This document shows positions 7,053-9,118 of a DNA stretch of 9,118 bases, in pieces. The number at the start of each line of letters is the position of its first letter. Positions within the stretch are counted from its first letter, which is position 1. Source of the stretch: an uncultured Gammaproteobacteria bacterium (GTDB taxonomy: Bacteria; Pseudomonadota; Gammaproteobacteria; Pseudomonadales; Pseudohongiellaceae); the NCBI GenBank assembly GCA_903926285.1, contig CAIYIP010000285.1:1-9118 (forward strand), written 5' to 3'. Made by a program: the position numbers and the translations under genes. A model generated the notes under the pieces. The model did not search any database. It was not told the DNA's origin and worked only from the letters and a program-made list of their open reading frames with translations.

Positions 7053-7380
7053 GGAATAAATTCCGGATCGCCGTCCACCATCGCAAAGCGCTGTTCGCGC
7101 CAGTCTGTCTTGGCCTGCTCGATACGGTCGAAGTCGCTAGAAACAAAATTCCAGTACAGGTGGCGTGGTGCATCGAGCGCATCACCACCGAGCAACATGC
7201 AGCCTGTATTCGTCACAGCGCGGAATGTTACTGGCACATCAGGTTTGACGCCCACGAGTGTACCTTCCTTGTAAGTAATACCGGCAAGGAGCGGCGCACC
7301 GTGAAATCACCGATATCACGCGACTGTGGAATGATGATTGCCGATACTGGATTATTTAGGACTTGCGATGATTCTGCCAT
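7037..7380 (-). pseudogene. Pirin-family gene with internal deletion and frameshift
   Basis: From the ATG at 7380 the first 33 codons read like a pirin N-terminus (IIIPQSRDIGDFTVRRSLP). At about 7285-7282 the similarity jumps to another frame and continues as a pirin C-terminus of 82 residues to the TGA at 7037-7039. Key parts are GTLVGVKPDVPV, LLGGDALDAPRHLYWNFVSS, RIEQAKTDWREQRF and GDPEFIPLP. Pirins are bicupin proteins of about 290 residues, so roughly 170-180 codons are gone, including the N-terminal cupin with its metal-binding histidines. The original N-terminal frame hits TAA at 7228-7230. Intact pirins act as redox-sensing cofactors or quercetinase-like enzymes; this remnant should do neither. 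It converges with pap, 12 nt apart. The family call rests on both end signatures, and the event looks like one deletion that also shifted frame. Confidence 0.85.
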
Positions 7381-7718
7381 GTGGTGGCTCACGTGTGGTC
7401 TGCTGTAGTACAAGCATTGCAGCAATTGAAACGTTATAAAAATTGAAATTAGCGGGATGAACTCGATAAGGCAAGTCTGAGCCGCAATCCTGATGATGGC
7501 AAGCCAGGGAGTCTGGCCGGACTATTTGCTTGACCTTGCTACTATGGCAAAGTTGATACTATGAGTCGAACGAACAAAAAATCCGCGGTATACGCTGCGG
7601 ATAGTGGGCGAAAGTCGAAGCATCAACGTACGACTGACAGCTTTAGAACTGCAAAACGCTGGCAGGGAGTAGAATGACTTCTGCTAAATTCAGGAAGTTC
7701 ACTACAAGTAGGTAATAC
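7381..7718. other. Intergenic region before the copper oxidase gene
   Basis: From 7381 to about 7529 I see nothing beyond the upstream edge of the pirin remnant and no supported gene. From 7530 onwards it holds the MerR-type promoter, then an untranslated leader of about 150 nt. Two tiny frames occur in that leader. A 38-codon one (7561-7677) starts upstream of the expected transcript start. A 13-codon one (7674-7715) overlaps it by ATGA and has AGGGAG just upstream, ending three bases before the oxidase ATG. Neither resembles a known copper leader peptide; both lack Cys and His-rich motifs apart from one His. Confidence 0.5.
7530..7560 (+). promoter_or_regulatory. MerR/CueR-type promoter with operator dyad
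   Basis: TTGACC (7530-7535) and GATACT (7555-7560) are spaced by 19 bp, the overlong spacing typical of promoters activated by MerR-family regulators. Between and overlapping them is a dyad, ACCTTGC (7533-7539), 7 bp, GCAAAGT (7547-7553), matching at 6 of 7 positions. This resembles CueR/HmrR operators (ACCTTGC or ACCTTCC-type halves). The next gene on this strand is a CopA-type multicopper oxidase, so copper induction is the natural inference. The regulator gene is not in the window. The leader to the oxidase ATG would be about 150 nt. Confidence 0.75.
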
Positions 7719-9118
7719 ATGTATCGCCGTCAATTCCTGCAAACCGCAGTAGCTGGAGCACTAGGCTGGCGTTCGCTGCTGCCTGCATGGGCGCAATCGG
7801 GAGCTGCGGCAACACTGGCCGGTGTGCCAGGACTTGAAGGCAGCAACTTTGATCTGACCGTAGCGCAGGCAGGTGCAACTGTTGCGGGCAAGCGCAGCAA
7901 ACAGATCCAGCTCAACGGTCAGTTTCCTGCGCCCTTGTTGCGCTGGCGCGAAGGCGACAATCTCACGCTCGCGATACATAACACTCTTGATGAACCGACT
8001 TCGATCCATTGGCACGGCGTGCTTCTACCCTGGCAGATGGATGGTGTGCCCGGAGTGAGCTTTGCGGGCATTCCTGCCGGCGCAAGTTTTACGTACAGCT
8101 TTCCTGTCAAACAGGCTGGTACTTACTGGTATCACAGCCACTCCGGCTTGCAGGAGCAGATTGGTCATTACGGCCCGATCATCATCGATCCTTTAACACC
8201 AGCACCCTTCAGCTGTGATCGTGAATATGTCGTTATGCTGTCGGACTGGACTTTCGAAAATCCGGAACGTGTGTTCTCCAAACTCAAGAAGATGAGTGAT
8301 ACCTATAACTACCAGCAGCGCACTGTTGGCGATTTTTTCCGTGACGTTCGCAAGAATGGTTCTGACGCAACTCTCGCAGATCGCAAGATGTGGGGTGACA
8401 TGCGTATGAATCCGACCGATCTTGCCGATGTCACAGGTGCCACATACACCTATCTCGTTAACGGTCATGGCCCCGATGAAAACTGGACCGGACTGTTCCG
8501 GCCCGGCGAACGCATCAGGCTACGTTTCATCAATGCGTCTTCGATGAGTCTTTTTAATGTGCGCATTCCTGGTCTGCCGATGACGGTAGTGCAGGCAGAT
8601 GGGCTGAATGTGCAGCCCGTGGAAACTGATGAATTCCAGATCGGCACTGCGGAAACCTTTGATGTGATCGTGCAACCGCAGCGTGATGAAGCCTTCACGA
8701 TCATGGCGGAAACGAATGACTTTTTCGGTTATGCACGCGCCACACTTGCGCCACGCGCAGGTATGGCCGCAGCAGTGCCCCCGCTGCGCCCGCGCCCGCT
8801 GCTCACAATGAAAGACATGGGTATGGAGCATGAAGCCACAGCCCAGGATAGTGCGGCAAGCCATGACCCTGCTACTGCAGGTACTGATACTGATACGAGT
8901 ATGGCAGGTATGGATCACAGCCAGATGAACATGGCGAACATGGACCATGCCGCGATGGATCACAGCACTATGAACATGGCAGCGATGGATCACAGTGCAA
9001 TGCCCGGCATGAATCATGACGCTGCAGATGATGCCGCTGCTGCCACCGATCCTGGCAGCGCTGACCACAGCGCACATACCCCATCTGCCGCTCCGGACAA
9101 GGGGCCGGGTGTCACGAG
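7719..9118 (+). CDS. copA: CopA/PcoA-type copper resistance multicopper oxidase, 3' partial
   Basis: The first 466 codons are present and the gene leaves the window without a stop; family members are usually near 600 residues. CopA/PcoA proteins are periplasmic multicopper oxidases that oxidise Cu(I) and bind copper in resistance operons. A twin-arginine signal is clear: YRRQFLQ at 2-8, then a hydrophobic core ending AWAQ near 26. The first cupredoxin domain has HWHG (H97, H99) and YHSHSG (H139, H141), four of the trinuclear-cluster ligands. The second domain contains TYLVNGHGP and GLFRPGERIRLRFINAS. Residues about 395-434 are Met/His rich, then an Ala/Asp/His linker. The type 1 site and the final HCH motif should lie beyond 9118. 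The start follows a modest AGTAGG at about 6 nt. Expression is probably copper-induced from the MerR-type promoter upstream. Confidence 0.93.
   Translation, partial: MYRRQFLQTAVAGALGWRSLLPAWAQSGAAATLAGVPGLEGSNFDLTVAQAGATVAGKRSKQIQLNGQFPAPLLRWREGDNLTLAIHNTLDEPTSIHWHGVLLPWQMDGVPGVSFAGIPAGASFTYSFPVKQAGTYWYHSHSGLQEQIGHYGPIIIDPLTPAPFSCDREYVVMLSDWTFENPERVFSKLKKMSDTYNYQQRTVGDFFRDVRKNGSDATLADRKMWGDMRMNPTDLADVTGATYTYLVNGHGPDENWTGLFRPGERIRLRFINASSMSLFNVRIPGLPMTVVQADGLNVQPVETDEFQIGTAETFDVIVQPQRDEAFTIMAETNDFFGYARATLAPRAGMAAAVPPLRPRPLLTMKDMGMEHEATAQDSAASHDPATAGTDTDTSMAGMDHSQMNMANMDHAAMDHSTMNMAAMDHSAMPGMNHDAADDAAAATDPGSADHSAHTPSAAPDKGPGVT
8901..9019 (+). repeat. Met/His-rich repeat block in the oxidase gene
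   Basis: Codons 395-434 contain 11 Met and 5 His. Two tandem 15-residue units start at M398 and M413 (both MDHS(Q/T)MNMA(N/A)MDH(A/S)A, 12 of 15 identical), followed by GMNHD at 430-434. At DNA level ATGGATCACAG recurs at 8910, 8955 and 8985. Such segments in CopA/PcoA proteins bind several copper ions; that role is family knowledge, not shown here. Confidence 0.85.

Noticed and set aside
7561..7677. 38-codon basic plus-strand frame right after the MerR-type promoter
   Set aside because: Its ATG immediately follows the -10 hexamer, so it would lie upstream of the expected transcript start and not be translated from that promoter.
8520..9077. A 185-codon His/Cys-rich minus-strand frame opposite the oxidase gene
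   Set aside because: Its repeated VIH/HVH pattern is the antisense reading of the Met/His repeat and neighbouring oxidase codons, which are clearly real on the plus strand.

Overview
The window looks like chromosomal DNA of a Gram-negative bacterium, most likely a gammaproteobacterium. This is inferred from exported haem-c and copper proteins, a Tat signal, a DUF4124 protein, a two-domain polyphosphate:AMP phosphotransferase, and moderate GC with dense genes carrying Shine-Dalgarno (SD) sites. No rRNA, tRNA, CRISPR array, insertion sequence or phage gene was seen.

Left part (1-2906). A minus-strand gene encodes an exported di-haem cytochrome c. A divergent intergenic region follows, holding a 14-bp perfect palindrome, a candidate promoter and a doubtful 50-codon ORF. 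Next is a plus-strand membrane-anchored or exported DUF4124 protein with a zinc-metallopeptidase (HExxH...E) domain. Its stop codon overlaps, tail to tail, the stop of a minus-strand CheY-like receiver gene. That receiver is intact except for one in-frame TAG at codon 43.

Middle part (2907-7024). A 238-bp spacer with a small inverted repeat leads to an exported beta-propeller of the virginiamycin B lyase (Vgb) family. The protein lacks the catalytic histidines and carries a triplicated 7-residue repeat after its signal peptide. Alanine dehydrogenase (ald) and a tandem PPK2-type polyphosphate:AMP phosphotransferase (pap) follow as a tight two-gene operon. The SD of pap overlaps the stop codon of ald.

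Right part (7025-9118). A minus-strand pirin gene survives only as its first ~33 and last ~82 codons, joined out of frame, so it is a deletion pseudogene. After a non-coding stretch there is a MerR/CueR-type promoter: a 19-bp spacer with an operator dyad between -35 and -10. It precedes a Tat-exported CopA/PcoA-type multicopper oxidase with a Met/His-rich repeat block. That gene runs off the right edge.

The genes do not form one pathway. The most informative points are the two decayed minus-strand genes, the copper-responsive promoter architecture, the propeller without catalytic histidines, and the ald-pap coupling. I found no convincing multi-gene novel system.
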